From Candidatus Moraniibacteriota bacterium (GTDB lineage: Bacteria; Patescibacteria; Paceibacteria; Moranbacterales; UBA2206), in contig JAUSNP010000005.1 in assembly GCA_030645735.1 (NCBI GenBank), forward strand, positions 78,607-142,606: a stretch of DNA of 64,000 nucleotides, in the 5' to 3' direction. The notes beneath the pieces were generated by a model. It did not search any database and was not told the origin of the DNA. It was given only the letters and a program-made list of their open reading frames with translations. Of the stretch, positions 25,585 through 33,660 are shown one piece after another (positions within the stretch are counted from its first letter, which is position 1; every line of letters begins with the position of its first letter). The translations under genes and the position numbers were made by a program.

Positions 25585-25920
25585 ATGGCAGAGACAATAA
25601 TTAGAACATTTGAAGATCTGGTCAAGCTAATTATGTTGGGCAATCCCGATCCAGCAGCTGGAGGGCTTGTGCTATTAGATCGCCAGCTCTGGAATCAACG
25701 CTGGGTCAAGTGTTCGATTTATCTGGGCGATGATAGCCCTGATGTGCTGTTGAGCGATTCTGCTGATAAAAATATTCGCACGACTAGCGAGGGAGGAGTT
25801 GAGCTGAGGGTCAATATGCTAGTTGATCAACATAAAAAGTTAATCGTGTATAAGGTCGAAGCAGACGGCCGACCCAGAAAGTTCATTTGGGAGATGGACT
25901 ATAAAAAGAGTAGCAAATAA
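25585..25920 (+). CDS. Orphan hypothetical protein, 111 aa
   Basis: No family recognised. The protein is soluble and appears beta-rich, with an N-terminal helix (TFEDLVKLIMLG) and several short strands (WVKCSIYLGDD, GVELRVNMLVD, KKLIVYKVEA). GAGGGGGTGAG lies just upstream of the ATG as a ribosome binding site. Its own promoter and terminator make it a one-gene unit. Function unknown. Confidence 0.68.
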   Translation: MAETIIRTFEDLVKLIMLGNPDPAAGGLVLLDRQLWNQRWVKCSIYLGDDSPDVLLSDSADKNIRTTSEGGVELRVNMLVDQHKKLIVYKVEADGRPRKFIWEMDYKKSSK

Positions 25921-25940
25921 ATATTTGCTGCCACCACACG

Positions 25941-25976
25941 CGGGGTGCTTCTTTATGAGGCGCCCCTGTTTTTTAT
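25941..25976 (+). terminator. Terminator of the 25585 gene
   Basis: GGGGTGC pairs with GCGCCCC (one G-T pair), followed by TGTTTTTT. Confidence 0.75.
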
Positions 25977-26029
25977 GTTTAAAAATAATTTTTTTAGGAT
26001 TTGAAACCGAAGTGGCAATTTTTGGGTGA

Positions 26030-26207
26030 TTGACACAAATTGCATAGTTTTCTAAGATATAAATATCAAGAAGTAATTCAAGTTCTTTAATCCCCACTGT
26101 GGGGTTTCGCAAATGCGAAATAACAAAGCCGAAAAGGAGGCGGCGAAGTCTAGTCTAGTTTTTTTGTGAGAGGTAAAATAAAATAAATCTCAACAAAAAG
26201 CGAGGCA
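26030..26207 (+). promoter_or_regulatory. Promoter and hairpin-rich leader of the 26208 gene
   Basis: TTGACA (26030-26035), 17 bp and TAAGAT (26053-26058) make a strong promoter. The ~145-nt leader carries three hairpins in a row: CCCCAC/GTGGGG (26092-26104), TTTCGC/GCGAAA (26105-26120) and GCCG/CGGC (26128-26144) with AAGGAGG in its loop. A T7 run follows near 26159. It could be a regulatory RNA element. I recognise no known riboswitch. Confidence 0.5.
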
Positions 26208-26654
26208 ATGATGGAACAGATTAAATTGATGAAGCATAAGCTTTTATCGGCGCTGATGGCAGCACTCGTTCTCTTGTCCGGTGGATTCGTTGCATCTGCA
26301 ACCGCCGTGCCTAATGGCGTGACGGGATTGGCGACAAATGCCCTGGTGGTGATGCCCAACACCGAGAAGGGACAAATCGCGGCTACTTCACATGACGCTG
26401 GCGTCATCATGTTGCTCATGGCCAAGGCGGGTCCGGCAGATCAGGAGGGTCTCGACCAGCGGAGTCTGGGGAATGACTCCTGGGGCGACAAGGTGATGGT
26501 CAAGGACGGATCGGCGGCCGACTGGGAACATCTCGGCAAAGCGGGCGGTCAATGGGTGGCCCATGGTTCATCCCGCAGTATCTATAAGGCGATGGCAGTG
26601 CAGGTCGGCGATCAGATCAACTACAGCGGCAAGGTCGAGAGCGCCATCATCTGA
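26208..26654 (+). CDS. Secreted orphan protein with atypical base composition
   Basis: The 148-residue protein has a signal peptide: a basic start (MKHK), a hydrophobic core (LLSALMAALVLLSGGFV) and a likely cleavage after ASATA. The mature ~110 residues are rich in Gly, Ala and Asp with no cysteine, and I cannot assign a family. The coding sequence is visibly more G+C-rich than its neighbours, with runs such as GCGGCGGCCGACTGGG. This suggests recent acquisition or a different selection. Starts at 26208 or 26211 are both possible. It is probably exported by Sec. Function unknown. Confidence 0.65.
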   Translation: MMEQIKLMKHKLLSALMAALVLLSGGFVASATAVPNGVTGLATNALVVMPNTEKGQIAATSHDAGVIMLLMAKAGPADQEGLDQRSLGNDSWGDKVMVKDGSAADWEHLGKAGGQWVAHGSSRSIYKAMAVQVGDQINYSGKVESAII

Positions 26655-26697
26655 TTCCCGGGCGAATCCCTCAACACAAGCTACACTCGTGGCAAAC

Positions 26698-26740
26698 ATA
26701 GCCAGAGCCCTCATCCGGGGGTTTCTGGCTATCTTTTTTA
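26698..26740 (+). terminator. Terminator of the 26208 gene
   Basis: ATAGCCAGA pairs with TCTGGCTAT, with an inner CCC/GGG, followed by a T-run. Confidence 0.85.
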
Positions 26741-26853
26741 TTTAAAGAAATTTTAGTGTTCCTAATGGAGCGCTTTTTTATTTGCCCAAAGCTGGGTTTT
26801 GGAATAAAATTTTTAGTAGAATACAAAATAAAAATAATTTCAAAAACAAAAAC

Positions 26854-27384
26854 ATGGGCGAGCCTGCTTATAAAAATCTTTTGACTTACAAATATGCCGT
26901 GCTTATTTATGATATGAACAAAGAATTCATCGCACGATTTGTTTCTGGGGCAGAAAACATGAGGCAACGTCAACAGATGGACCAAGCGGCACGCTCATCC
27001 AAACAATGCATCGTCGAAGGCGCGATGCAGGGCACGAGTCTCAAGGGTTATATCAAAATGCTTGGAGTTTCGCGAGGGAGTTGGGAGGAATTGCTGGAGG
27101 ATTATAAGGATATTGCCAGGCTTGGGAAAATTGAGGTTTGGAATTCTGAGGGGTTGAGGAGGGAAAGGGGGTTCAGGGTTTTCGTGAAAGACAACGAACC
27201 TCTACCTCCTACACCTCCGCTACCTCCTGACTTCGCTGTGTCGGTCAACATTATGATTGATCTCATCACAAGGACAAACTTTCTTCTGGATCAACAAAAA
27301 AGAGCGCTAGAAGAAAAGTTTTTGAGAGAGGGTGGTTACACTGAAAATTTGTACAAAAAACGCAGAGAAACGAGAGGGTTTTAG
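26854..27384 (+). CDS. Four-helix-bundle protein (23S rRNA intervening-sequence type) with suffix domain
   Basis: This 176-residue protein belongs to the four-helix-bundle family first seen encoded in 23S rRNA intervening sequences. Visible family words are YDMNKEFIARF, MRQRQQMDQAARSSKQCIVEG and YIKMLGVSRGSWEELLEDY. The last ~60 residues form the suffix region seen in some members. An upstream in-frame ATG at 26782 would add 24 Asn/Lys-rich residues. It is rejected because a TAGAAT -10 at about 26816 fits the ATG at 26854. A proline-rich linker (PLPPTPPLPP) precedes the last helices. Molecular role unknown; it stands alone here. Confidence 0.82.
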   Translation: MGEPAYKNLLTYKYAVLIYDMNKEFIARFVSGAENMRQRQQMDQAARSSKQCIVEGAMQGTSLKGYIKMLGVSRGSWEELLEDYKDIARLGKIEVWNSEGLRRERGFRVFVKDNEPLPPTPPLPPDFAVSVNIMIDLITRTNFLLDQQKRALEEKFLREGGYTENLYKKRRETRGF

Positions 27385-27403
27385 TTTGTAATATTGAATA
27401 TCC

Positions 27404-27430
27404 AGCAGCCTTGTTAGGGCTGTTTTTTTG
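27404..27430 (+). terminator. Terminator after the four-helix-bundle gene
   Basis: CAGCC pairs with GGCTG around TTGTTAG, followed by seven Ts. Confidence 0.8.
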
Positions 27431-27456
27431 TCGCTCGACCTGTGGATAACTCGCCC

Positions 27457-27490
27457 TTGCCAATGTGGGTGAGTGGAGTAAAATAGGGAG
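27457..27490 (+). promoter_or_regulatory. mra cluster promoter, possible MraZ box
   Basis: TTGCCA (27457-27462), 16 bp, TAAAAT (27479-27484). Repeated TGGG/TGGA/TAGGG words cover the spacer and -10. In other bacteria MraZ binds evenly spaced TGGG-type repeats here. The spacing of 8-10 bp is only approximate. Confidence 0.45.
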
Positions 27491-27546
27491 GTAGGTAACT
27501 CAAGTGGTACATTGTGGGGATTCACAATTAGATACTACTGAATAAG

Positions 27547-27589
27547 CGCGAGATTGCCACGTCGTCCGCGGCGGACTCCTCGCAATGAC
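27547..27589. repeat. Partial 'attgcc...gcaatgac' element at the mraZ start
   Basis: This is a shortened relative of the element at 16253-16350 (GCGAGATTGCCAC ... CTCGCAATGAC). It contributes an ATG at 27585 that is in frame with mraZ. Confidence 0.65.
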
Positions 27590-27596
27590 AATAAAG

Positions 27597-28031
27597 ATGT
27601 TCATAGGCGAATACCAACATTTAGTTGACGAGAAAAAAAGATTGGCGGTGCCAAGCAAGTTTCGAGTCGAGTTGAAAAACAAAGTTGTGGTGACACGCGG
27701 ACTTGATAAATGTTTGTTTGTCTATCCAATGAAAGCTTGGGAAGAGTTGGCCAGCAAATTGGGAACCTTGCCAGTCGGAGAAGCTGGCACCCGAAGTTTC
27801 ACGCGTTTGATGTTGGCTGGAGCAGTGGATGTGGATGTGGACAAGCAAGGAAGAATTTTGATTCCAGATTATTTGAAAGAATATGCAGGACTGGCGAAAA
27901 ATGTTGTGATTGCAGGACTGTATAATCGTTTAGAAATTTGGGATGAAAAGAAATGGAACGCATACAAGAAAGGTGCTGAGAAAAATTCAGATGAGATTGC
28001 GGAACAGTTGGGCAAGTTAGGAGTATATTAG
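27597..28031 (+). CDS. mraZ: Division/cell-wall cluster regulator MraZ
   Basis: This 144-residue AbrB-fold DNA-binding protein represses the mra/dcw cluster in other bacteria. MFIGEYQHLVDEKKRLAVPSK opens the first SpoVT/AbrB-like repeat, and VDVDKQGRILIP lies in the second. The ATG at 27597 gives the normal MraZ length. An ATG four codons earlier lies in a dispersed repeat and is not needed. It heads the cluster followed by rsmH. Confidence 0.95.
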   Translation: MFIGEYQHLVDEKKRLAVPSKFRVELKNKVVVTRGLDKCLFVYPMKAWEELASKLGTLPVGEAGTRSFTRLMLAGAVDVDVDKQGRILIPDYLKEYAGLAKNVVIAGLYNRLEIWDEKKWNAYKKGAEKNSDEIAEQLGKLGVY

Positions 28032-28156
28032 GAAATTCAAAATCCAAAATCTCAAATTCCAAATAAATACAAATATCAAAATCCAAAATGTTTTGAGTTT
28101 AGAAAATTGTAATTTTGAATTTATTTGGGATTTGTAATTTATAATTTGTAATTTAG
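28032..28156. repeat. AATCCAAAAT / ATTTGGGATTTGTAATTT word repeat
   Basis: The mraZ-rsmH gap consists of AAAATCCAAAATCTCAAA words and later GATTTGTAATTTATAATT words. It is largely self-complementary. No gene is visible. Confidence 0.55.
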
Positions 28157-29095
28157 ATGGTTATTCATAAACCGGTTTTGTTGAAAGAAAGTATAGAACG
28201 ATTAAATTTGAAATCTGAGTCCATTGCTGTGGACGCCACTCTGGGGGGAGGCGGACACAGCATTGGCATGTTAAATATAATTGGCAGAAGTGGAAAGCTC
28301 GTTGGTATCGATCAGGACACAGTGGCGGTGGAAAATTTCCGACAGAAAAATTCCGCGGACAATGTGATTTTGGTCAAAGACAATTTCGCTAATCTGAAAA
28401 ATGTTTTGACAGAATTTGGTCCGCCAGCTGGCGGAGAAAAAGTAGATGCGATTCTGGCTGACCTAGGATATTCTTCCATGCAATTGGAAGACACAGGGAT
28501 TGGCATGAGTTTTCTGCAAGATGCGCCATTGGACATGCGCCTTGATCGTGATGGTAAGTTGTCTGCTAAGGCGGTAGTCAACACCTATTCACAAGGCGAG
28601 TTGAGCAGGCTTATCAAAAATTTTGGCGAAGAAAGATTTGCCAGTATCATTGCCAAGCGAATTGTGGATGCTCGCAAGAAAAAAGAAATTGAGACGACCA
28701 CTGATTTGGTGGAAATCATCAACACGGCTATTCCAGAAAAATTCAAGCACGGCAAACTGCATCCAGCCACTAAAACATTTCAGGCATTGCGCATCGAAGT
28801 CAATCATGAATTGGAGGTTCTGGAAAAATTCATTCCGCAAGCAATTGAAGCATTGAATCCGGGCGGACGATTGGCCATCATTTCATTTCATTCATTAGAA
28901 GACAGAATAGTTAAGGATATATTTCGGACACATGCTAGGGGATGCATCTGTCCAGCTGATTTTCCGATTTGCCAATGTGGCCAAATGGCGAAGGTCAAAA
29001 TCATCACTAAAAAACCAGTTGAGCCAAGCGTTGAGGAGATTGCAGAAAATCCGAGATCACGCAGTGCCAAACTGAGAGTTTGTGAGAAGTTATAA
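28157..29095 (+). CDS. rsmH: 16S rRNA (cytosine(1402)-N4)-methyltransferase
   Basis: This enzyme methylates C1402 in the ribosomal P site using SAM. The 312 residues carry DATLGGGGHS (SAM motif I), ILADLGYSSMQL and AIISFHSLEDRIVK. CICPADFPICQCGQMA (residues about 275-290) is the usual four-cysteine patch. A palindromic repeat (28420-28435) adds GPPAGG just before the DLGYSS motif. Confidence 0.97.
   Translation: MVIHKPVLLKESIERLNLKSESIAVDATLGGGGHSIGMLNIIGRSGKLVGIDQDTVAVENFRQKNSADNVILVKDNFANLKNVLTEFGPPAGGEKVDAILADLGYSSMQLEDTGIGMSFLQDAPLDMRLDRDGKLSAKAVVNTYSQGELSRLIKNFGEERFASIIAKRIVDARKKKEIETTTDLVEIINTAIPEKFKHGKLHPATKTFQALRIEVNHELEVLEKFIPQAIEALNPGGRLAIISFHSLEDRIVKDIFRTHARGCICPADFPICQCGQMAKVKIITKKPVEPSVEEIAENPRSRSAKLRVCEKL
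28420..28435. repeat. TCCGCCAGCTGGCGGA palindrome inside rsmH
   Basis: This is a perfect 16-bp palindrome read in frame. It resembles the one in the thrS leader at 3025-3040. Confidence 0.7.
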
Positions 29096-29209
29096 TCCCA
29101 GTTAAATAGCCAGCTACGCTGGCCTGTCCACTACGGAGACAGAATTTAACGGGATAAAAAACAAACATAAATATAAACAAACAATTTATTGTCAGGGGGC
29201 TGAAAATAA

Positions 29210-29638
29210 ATGTCGCGAGTTTTGATTCTAAACAAATCTGCATCGAGCTTGAAGAACGCTCGCTTGCAACGAAATTCGACCTATAGCAATGGCGCCTTTT
29301 GCGCTGTGCGCAGGAGCTTTTCGGAAAAGAGGAAATCTTTCAGTGCTGGCAGTGCCAATTTGAATTTGGTGTCTTTGGTTTTTGTGATGGTGTTCTGTGT
29401 TTGCATCGGTGGTGCGGCCTATCTCTATCAAGTGAATGATATCGCCACTAAGGGCTATGAAATTCGTGATTTGGAAAATCAGATTCAAGATTTGAGCAAG
29501 GAAAGCAAAAAGATGGAAATTCGGGAAGTGGAATTGCGCTCGATGTATAATATTGAAAAAGCTTCACAAGACTTGAATCTAGTTAACTCAAATGATGTGA
29601 CATATGTAGAAATCGACGGGCCAGTAGCTATGCGATAA
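29210..29638 (+). CDS. ftsL: FtsL-like division protein
   Basis: This 142-residue single-pass protein has a ~55-residue Arg/Lys/Ser-rich cytoplasmic start and one membrane helix (LVFVMVFCVCIGGAAYLYQ). A coiled coil follows (YEIRDLENQIQDLSKESKKM). Size, topology and position between rsmH and the PBP gene match FtsL, which recruits FtsI to the septum. FtsL sequences diverge strongly, so the name rests on context. Confidence 0.75.
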   Translation: MSRVLILNKSASSLKNARLQRNSTYSNGAFCAVRRSFSEKRKSFSAGSANLNLVSLVFVMVFCVCIGGAAYLYQVNDIATKGYEIRDLENQIQDLSKESKKMEIREVELRSMYNIEKASQDLNLVNSNDVTYVEIDGPVAMR

Positions 29639-29640
29639 TG

Positions 29641-29826
29641 GAGCTAGATTTCTTATCTCACCGCTTATTTTAAAAACTTCTATATTGCTTGCCTGCTAAA
29701 ATTTTCTAATTTTGGCTGCAAACCCTTCAAAGCTCGTCAGGTTATCTCTATAGCCTTCCTCACTTTTCATGGTTTTCGCTCAAAATTATAAAATTCTATC
29801 TAGGCATGAGATAAGAAATCTAGCTC
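29641..29826. repeat. MITE-like element with 20-bp perfect terminal inverted repeats
   Basis: GAGCTAGATTTCTTATCTCA (29641-29660) is exactly complementary to TGAGATAAGAAATCTAGCTC (29807-29826). The 146 bp between has no ORF. It fills the whole gap between the ftsL-like gene and the PBP gene. Confidence 0.85.
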
Positions 29827-29836
29827 TCGCATCTTT

Positions 29837-31708
29837 ATGTTTAATATACACAAAAAAAATTCAGAGGATATCGCAAACTGGCGGATTTATACATTAGTTT
29901 TTGTATTTTTTGCAATCGTAGCGGTTCTCTTTCTTCGTTTTTATAGTTTGCAGTTTGTGCAACAGGAACAATACCGTGCTTTGGCGGAAGGACAACATTC
30001 TTTTTTTCAAAATCTGATTCCCAAGCGTGGTGAGATTTTCATGAAAGACAAAAATGGAATCTATCCGGCCGCGGTCAATCGAGAAACAAAGCTGGCCTAT
30101 GCAGTGCCAAAGGAGATTGAGAATCCAGCTGACGCAGCTTTTGCGGTGGCGCAAGTTTTGCAGATGGACGCAACTGAGCTCAAAGAAAAGTTTTCCAAAG
30201 AAAATGATTCTTATGAACCTTTGAAACACAGATTGAGTGATGAAGAAATTGCGAGCATCAACAATTTGAAACTGAAAGGATTGCATTTGTCGGATGAAAG
30301 TTATCGCTATTATCCTTCCAATGAATTGGCCGCTAATGTGATTGGGTTTGTGGGCTGGAAAGATGATAAATTAGGCGGTCGCTATGGATTGGAATCATAT
30401 TTTGATGAAGAGTTGCGAGGCACAGAAGGTTCGCTGTTTCATCAGCGTGACGCTTCAGGTAGCTGGATTGGCGTGGGGCAGAAAGAAATCACTGCCGCGA
30501 GAGATGGAGATACGCTTTTTTTGACCATTGACCATATTGTACAATATCAAACGGAAAGAATTATTAAAAGCGCCGTGGAAAAATATGGCGCGGATGGTGG
30601 GAACATCACGGTGATGGAGCCAGCTACCGGCAAGATATTGTCTATGGCAAGCTTTCCAACTTTCAATCCAAATGATTATGCCAAGACCGAAGATATCAAT
30701 GCTTTCAGGAATCCAGCTGTGAGTGATGCCTATGAATCTGGTAGTGTTTTCAAAACTTTCACCATCGCGGCGGGGCTAGATAGTGAAAAGATTGCGCCAG
30801 ATACAACTTACACCGACACAGGCGCCGTGAGTGAAGCAGGCTACACCATCAAGAATTCTGATTTGAAAGCCAATGGCGTGCAAACTATGACAGAAGTTTT
30901 AGAAAAGTCATTGAATACTGGCGTGATTTATGTAGAAAAATTGTTAGGCAATAAAAATTTTGCGGATTACATCACTAGGTTTGGATTTGGCGAGCGCACG
31001 GGCATCGATTTGATTGGCGAGCCCAAAGGCAATCTTAACAATTTAAAAAATTTGAAAAGTGACATCCAGTTTTTTACAGCTTCATTTGGTCAAGGCATCA
31101 CGGTTACGCCGATTCAGTTGGCGGTAGCTTATAGTGCCATTGCTAATGGTGGTACACTGATGAAGCCACAGGTTGTGGAGAAAGTAGTTCATGGGGATGG
31201 TCGCGAAGAGATTATTGATGCGCAAGAGGTGCGACGGGTTATTTCCCAAAAAGCGGCCGCACAAACCTCACAAATTTTGCGCAGTGTGGTGGTGAATGGC
31301 CATGGCAAAAGAGCCGGTGTGCCAGGCTTTCTGGTAGGTGGCAAAACTGGCACAGCGCAAATTGTAGATGCGGAAACGAAAAATTATGCTGAAGGAAAAT
31401 CTACAGGATCTTTTGGCGGCTTTGCGCCAATCAATGATCCAAAGTTTACTATTGTAGTCAAACTTGATAATCCAAGGAATGTGGAGTGGGCAGAATCGAG
31501 TGCGGCGCCAGCCTTTGGAGAATTAATGAAATTTTTGCTAGAATACTATAATATAGAACCAACCGAAGCGTATACTCAAAAAGATTTAGATGCTTTCAAT
31601 CAAGCGCACAACTTGATTCAATTTAAGAAAGAAGAGACAGAGGCTAAAGATGAAGTGGTTGCGCTAAAGCCTGAAGTAGCGGAAATTAAGAAAGATAAAA
31701 AGAATTAG
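29837..31708 (+). CDS. ftsI: Class B penicillin-binding protein (FtsI-like transpeptidase)
   Basis: This peptidoglycan transpeptidase acts in division. The 623 residues begin with a cytoplasmic stub and a membrane helix (about 17-40), followed by a dimerisation domain (SFFQNLIPKRGEIFMKD). The catalytic triad motifs are SGSVFKTFT (SxxK), KSLNTG (SxN) and GGKTGTAQ (KTG). The last ~45 residues are a charged tail. It is followed directly by the murF-like gene. Confidence 0.93.
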   Translation: MFNIHKKNSEDIANWRIYTLVFVFFAIVAVLFLRFYSLQFVQQEQYRALAEGQHSFFQNLIPKRGEIFMKDKNGIYPAAVNRETKLAYAVPKEIENPADAAFAVAQVLQMDATELKEKFSKENDSYEPLKHRLSDEEIASINNLKLKGLHLSDESYRYYPSNELAANVIGFVGWKDDKLGGRYGLESYFDEELRGTEGSLFHQRDASGSWIGVGQKEITAARDGDTLFLTIDHIVQYQTERIIKSAVEKYGADGGNITVMEPATGKILSMASFPTFNPNDYAKTEDINAFRNPAVSDAYESGSVFKTFTIAAGLDSEKIAPDTTYTDTGAVSEAGYTIKNSDLKANGVQTMTEVLEKSLNTGVIYVEKLLGNKNFADYITRFGFGERTGIDLIGEPKGNLNNLKNLKSDIQFFTASFGQGITVTPIQLAVAYSAIANGGTLMKPQVVEKVVHGDGREEIIDAQEVRRVISQKAAAQTSQILRSVVVNGHGKRAGVPGFLVGGKTGTAQIVDAETKNYAEGKSTGSFGGFAPINDPKFTIVVKLDNPRNVEWAESSAAPAFGELMKFLLEYYNIEPTEAYTQKDLDAFNQAHNLIQFKKEETEAKDEVVALKPEVAEIKKDKKN

Positions 31709-33019
31709 ATGACAAACGAAAAATCTCAAAAAATATTAATTTTACAGAAAATCATGCGCTTCATGGCTGTTTCGGTTTTGAAAAAATATAATCCAAAAAT
31801 CATCAGCATTACTGGCTCAGTCGGCAAAACTTCAACCAAGGAGGCAATTTCAACTGTTTTGGCGAGCAAATTTCGCGTCAGAAGGACGGAGAAGAATTAT
31901 AACAATGAAATCGGTTTGCCATTGACCATCATTGGCGCCACCAGTGGCGAAAGCTCTTTAGTGGGCTGGTTTTTGGTTTTTTTGAAATGGTTGTGGATTA
32001 TGCTTGCCCCGATTGAATATCCGGAAATTTTAGTTTTGGAAATGGGCGCTGACCGACCTGGCGACATTCAATATCTGACCAGCTTTATAAAGTCCAACGC
32101 GGGTGTCATCACTGACATTTCCTATAGTCACGTGGAATATTTCAAAGGCATCGAGGGCGTGGCCAGAGAAAAAGGTACCTTGGTCAAAGAATTGGATGAA
32201 AAGGGTTTGGCAGTTTTGAATGCGGACAATGAGTTTGTGGCTAAACTTGCCAGTCAAATCAAATGCAATGTGATCTCCTTCGGTTTTTCCGAAGAGGCGC
32301 AGATGCGCGTTAGCGATGTCTGTTTGGGTTGCGCAGGCCAAGCAGGTGATTTGAAAGGCCTGAGTTTCAAATTAAATTATAAAGGCACGACTATTCCAGT
32401 TCGTCTTAATAATATTTTAGCTAAGCATCAAATTTATGCGGTGTTAGCGGCGATAGCGGTGGGTGATGGTTTTGGCATCAATCTGGTTGAAGCTGGCGCA
32501 GCTTTGGAAAACTTCTCTTTGCCGGTTGGGCGCATGAATTTGCTCTCTGGCCTCAAAAACACGCATATAATCGATGATACCTACAATTCTTCACCCACCT
32601 CAGCTTTGGCAGCCTTGGAGGCCTTGGGCGAAATCAAAGCGACCAGAAAAATCGCAGTCTTGGGTGATATGTTGGAATTGGGTGAGGAGTCTGAAAATGG
32701 GCATAAATCCTTGGGCAAAAAATTTGCGCAAATCAAAGGGAGCATTTTTCTGGCCGTCGGCAATCGAATGAAGCAGACTGGCAAGGAATTAGAGAAAAAT
32801 AATTTTCCAACTAAAAATATTTTTTATTTTGACAGTCCAGATGAGGCTGGCAAAAAGTTACAAGAAATTATGCAAGCGGGTGATTTGATTCTGGTGAAAG
32901 GTTCACAGGGCATGCGTATGGAAAAAGTGGTGGAAGAGGTGATGGCCGATTCAGCACAAGCCAAAAAACTTTTGTGCCGTCAAACAGAAGCATGGCGCAC
33001 CACGCCTTTTGTGGGATAA
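31709..33019 (+). CDS. murF: MurF-like UDP-N-acetylmuramoyl-peptide ligase lacking the N-terminal domain
   Basis: This is an ATP-dependent Mur ligase, 436 residues. The P-loop ITGSVGKTSTK already occurs at residue 33, so the ~80-residue N-terminal UDP-binding domain of MurF is replaced by a helical stub. The central domain has EMGADRPGDIQYLT and the C-terminal domain has DDTYNSSPTSALAALEAL. A strongly hydrophobic insert (SSLVGWFLVFLKWLWIMLAP, residues about 73-92) could touch the membrane. MurF (D-Ala-D-Ala addition) is most likely. It starts right after the PBP stop codon. Confidence 0.85.
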   Translation: MTNEKSQKILILQKIMRFMAVSVLKKYNPKIISITGSVGKTSTKEAISTVLASKFRVRRTEKNYNNEIGLPLTIIGATSGESSLVGWFLVFLKWLWIMLAPIEYPEILVLEMGADRPGDIQYLTSFIKSNAGVITDISYSHVEYFKGIEGVAREKGTLVKELDEKGLAVLNADNEFVAKLASQIKCNVISFGFSEEAQMRVSDVCLGCAGQAGDLKGLSFKLNYKGTTIPVRLNNILAKHQIYAVLAAIAVGDGFGINLVEAGAALENFSLPVGRMNLLSGLKNTHIIDDTYNSSPTSALAALEALGEIKATRKIAVLGDMLELGEESENGHKSLGKKFAQIKGSIFLAVGNRMKQTGKELEKNNFPTKNIFYFDSPDEAGKKLQEIMQAGDLILVKGSQGMRMEKVVEEVMADSAQAKKLLCRQTEAWRTTPFVG

Positions 33020-33031
33020 TTGACGCCTGCG

Positions 33032-33098
33032 CCCCCACACTAACTTTGCATTGGCCTGTGGCCATCACCTTTGGTGATATGCAAGGTTAGTGTGGGGG
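33032..33098. repeat. Y-shaped palindrome: 20-bp stem with two hairpins
   Basis: The outer arms CCCCCACACTAACTTTGCAT (33032-33051) and ATGCAAGGTTAGTGTGGGGG (33079-33098) pair with one mismatch. Inside, with no gap, lie TGGCC-TGT-GGCCA (33052-33064) and TCACC-TTT-GGTGA (33065-33077). It has no T-run typical of a terminator. Confidence 0.85.
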
Positions 33099-33111
33099 TG
33101 TGGATAACTTT

Positions 33112-33253
33112 TTGACATACAAAATCAAAATGGGTGTATAATATAGATAGTAGAAAAGAAAAATAAATACACAATTGAATAGGGGGAAATCAAAGTCGCA
33201 CTTTGAAAACAAAAGACAGTTTCTTGTGATAGGATATTGTCTTTTGTTTTTTT
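33112..33253 (+). promoter_or_regulatory. Promoter and early terminator (small RNA or attenuated leader)
   Basis: TTGACA (33112-33117), 19 bp and TATAAT (33137-33142) would start an RNA near 33149. CAAAAGACA/TGTCTTTTG followed by seven Ts (33210-33253) can end it after about 105 nt. CAAAGTCGCACTTTG forms a small inner hairpin. The next gene starts at 33309, so this is either an independent small RNA or a leader with conditional termination. Confidence 0.55.
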
Positions 33254-33308
33254 ACAGAGGTCAAAACAAAAACCAAAACCAACAGCAAAACAACGAGGGA
33301 GGAGAAAA

Positions 33309-33473
33309 ATGTCTGGACATAGAATAGACGTAGTTCCCGAGGAAGTTTTGAGCAGGAAGAAGGCTGCTTTGGCTGCTTTGGAGCATGGCTTAACTGGAGA
33401 TATCAGTAAAGAAGATCTTCGTAAAGCCAGGCGGGTTTTTATTGAACAAAATTGTCGTGGTGCGGAACATTGA
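33309..33473 (+). CDS. Orphan small protein, 54 aa
   Basis: The protein starts MSGHRIDVVPEEVLSRKKAA, with GGGAGGAG 6 nt before the ATG. A longer reading from 33237 would run through the leader terminator and is rejected. It is predicted helical and charged, with a single cysteine near the end. It ends in a long terminator at 33492. Family and function unknown. Confidence 0.65.
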   Translation: MSGHRIDVVPEEVLSRKKAALAALEHGLTGDISKEDLRKARRVFIEQNCRGAEH

Positions 33474-33491
33474 AATATTCCAGCGCCAAAC

Positions 33492-33560
33492 AGCCCCAGA
33501 GAAACTTCATCAACATATTGAATCTAATATGTCGAAATTTCTCCGGGGCTCTATTTTTTT
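33492..33560 (+). terminator. Terminator of the 33309 gene
   Basis: AGCCCCAGAGAAA pairs with TTTCTCCGGGGCT (a mismatch in the middle), with an inner CATATT/AATATG helix, followed by a long T-run. Confidence 0.8.
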
Positions 33561-33660
33561 TGTAATAAATATTTTTAGGCGAAATAAAAAAAGGACCGAC
33601 GAGCAGAAGTTGCTGTTGTCGATCCTTTCATCTAAAAATGTTCTTCAACTCGAATTATCC

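Noticed and set aside
33237..33308. Upstream extension of the 54-residue orphan
   Set aside because: It begins inside the T-run stem of the leader terminator, while a strong ribosome binding site precedes the ATG at 33309.
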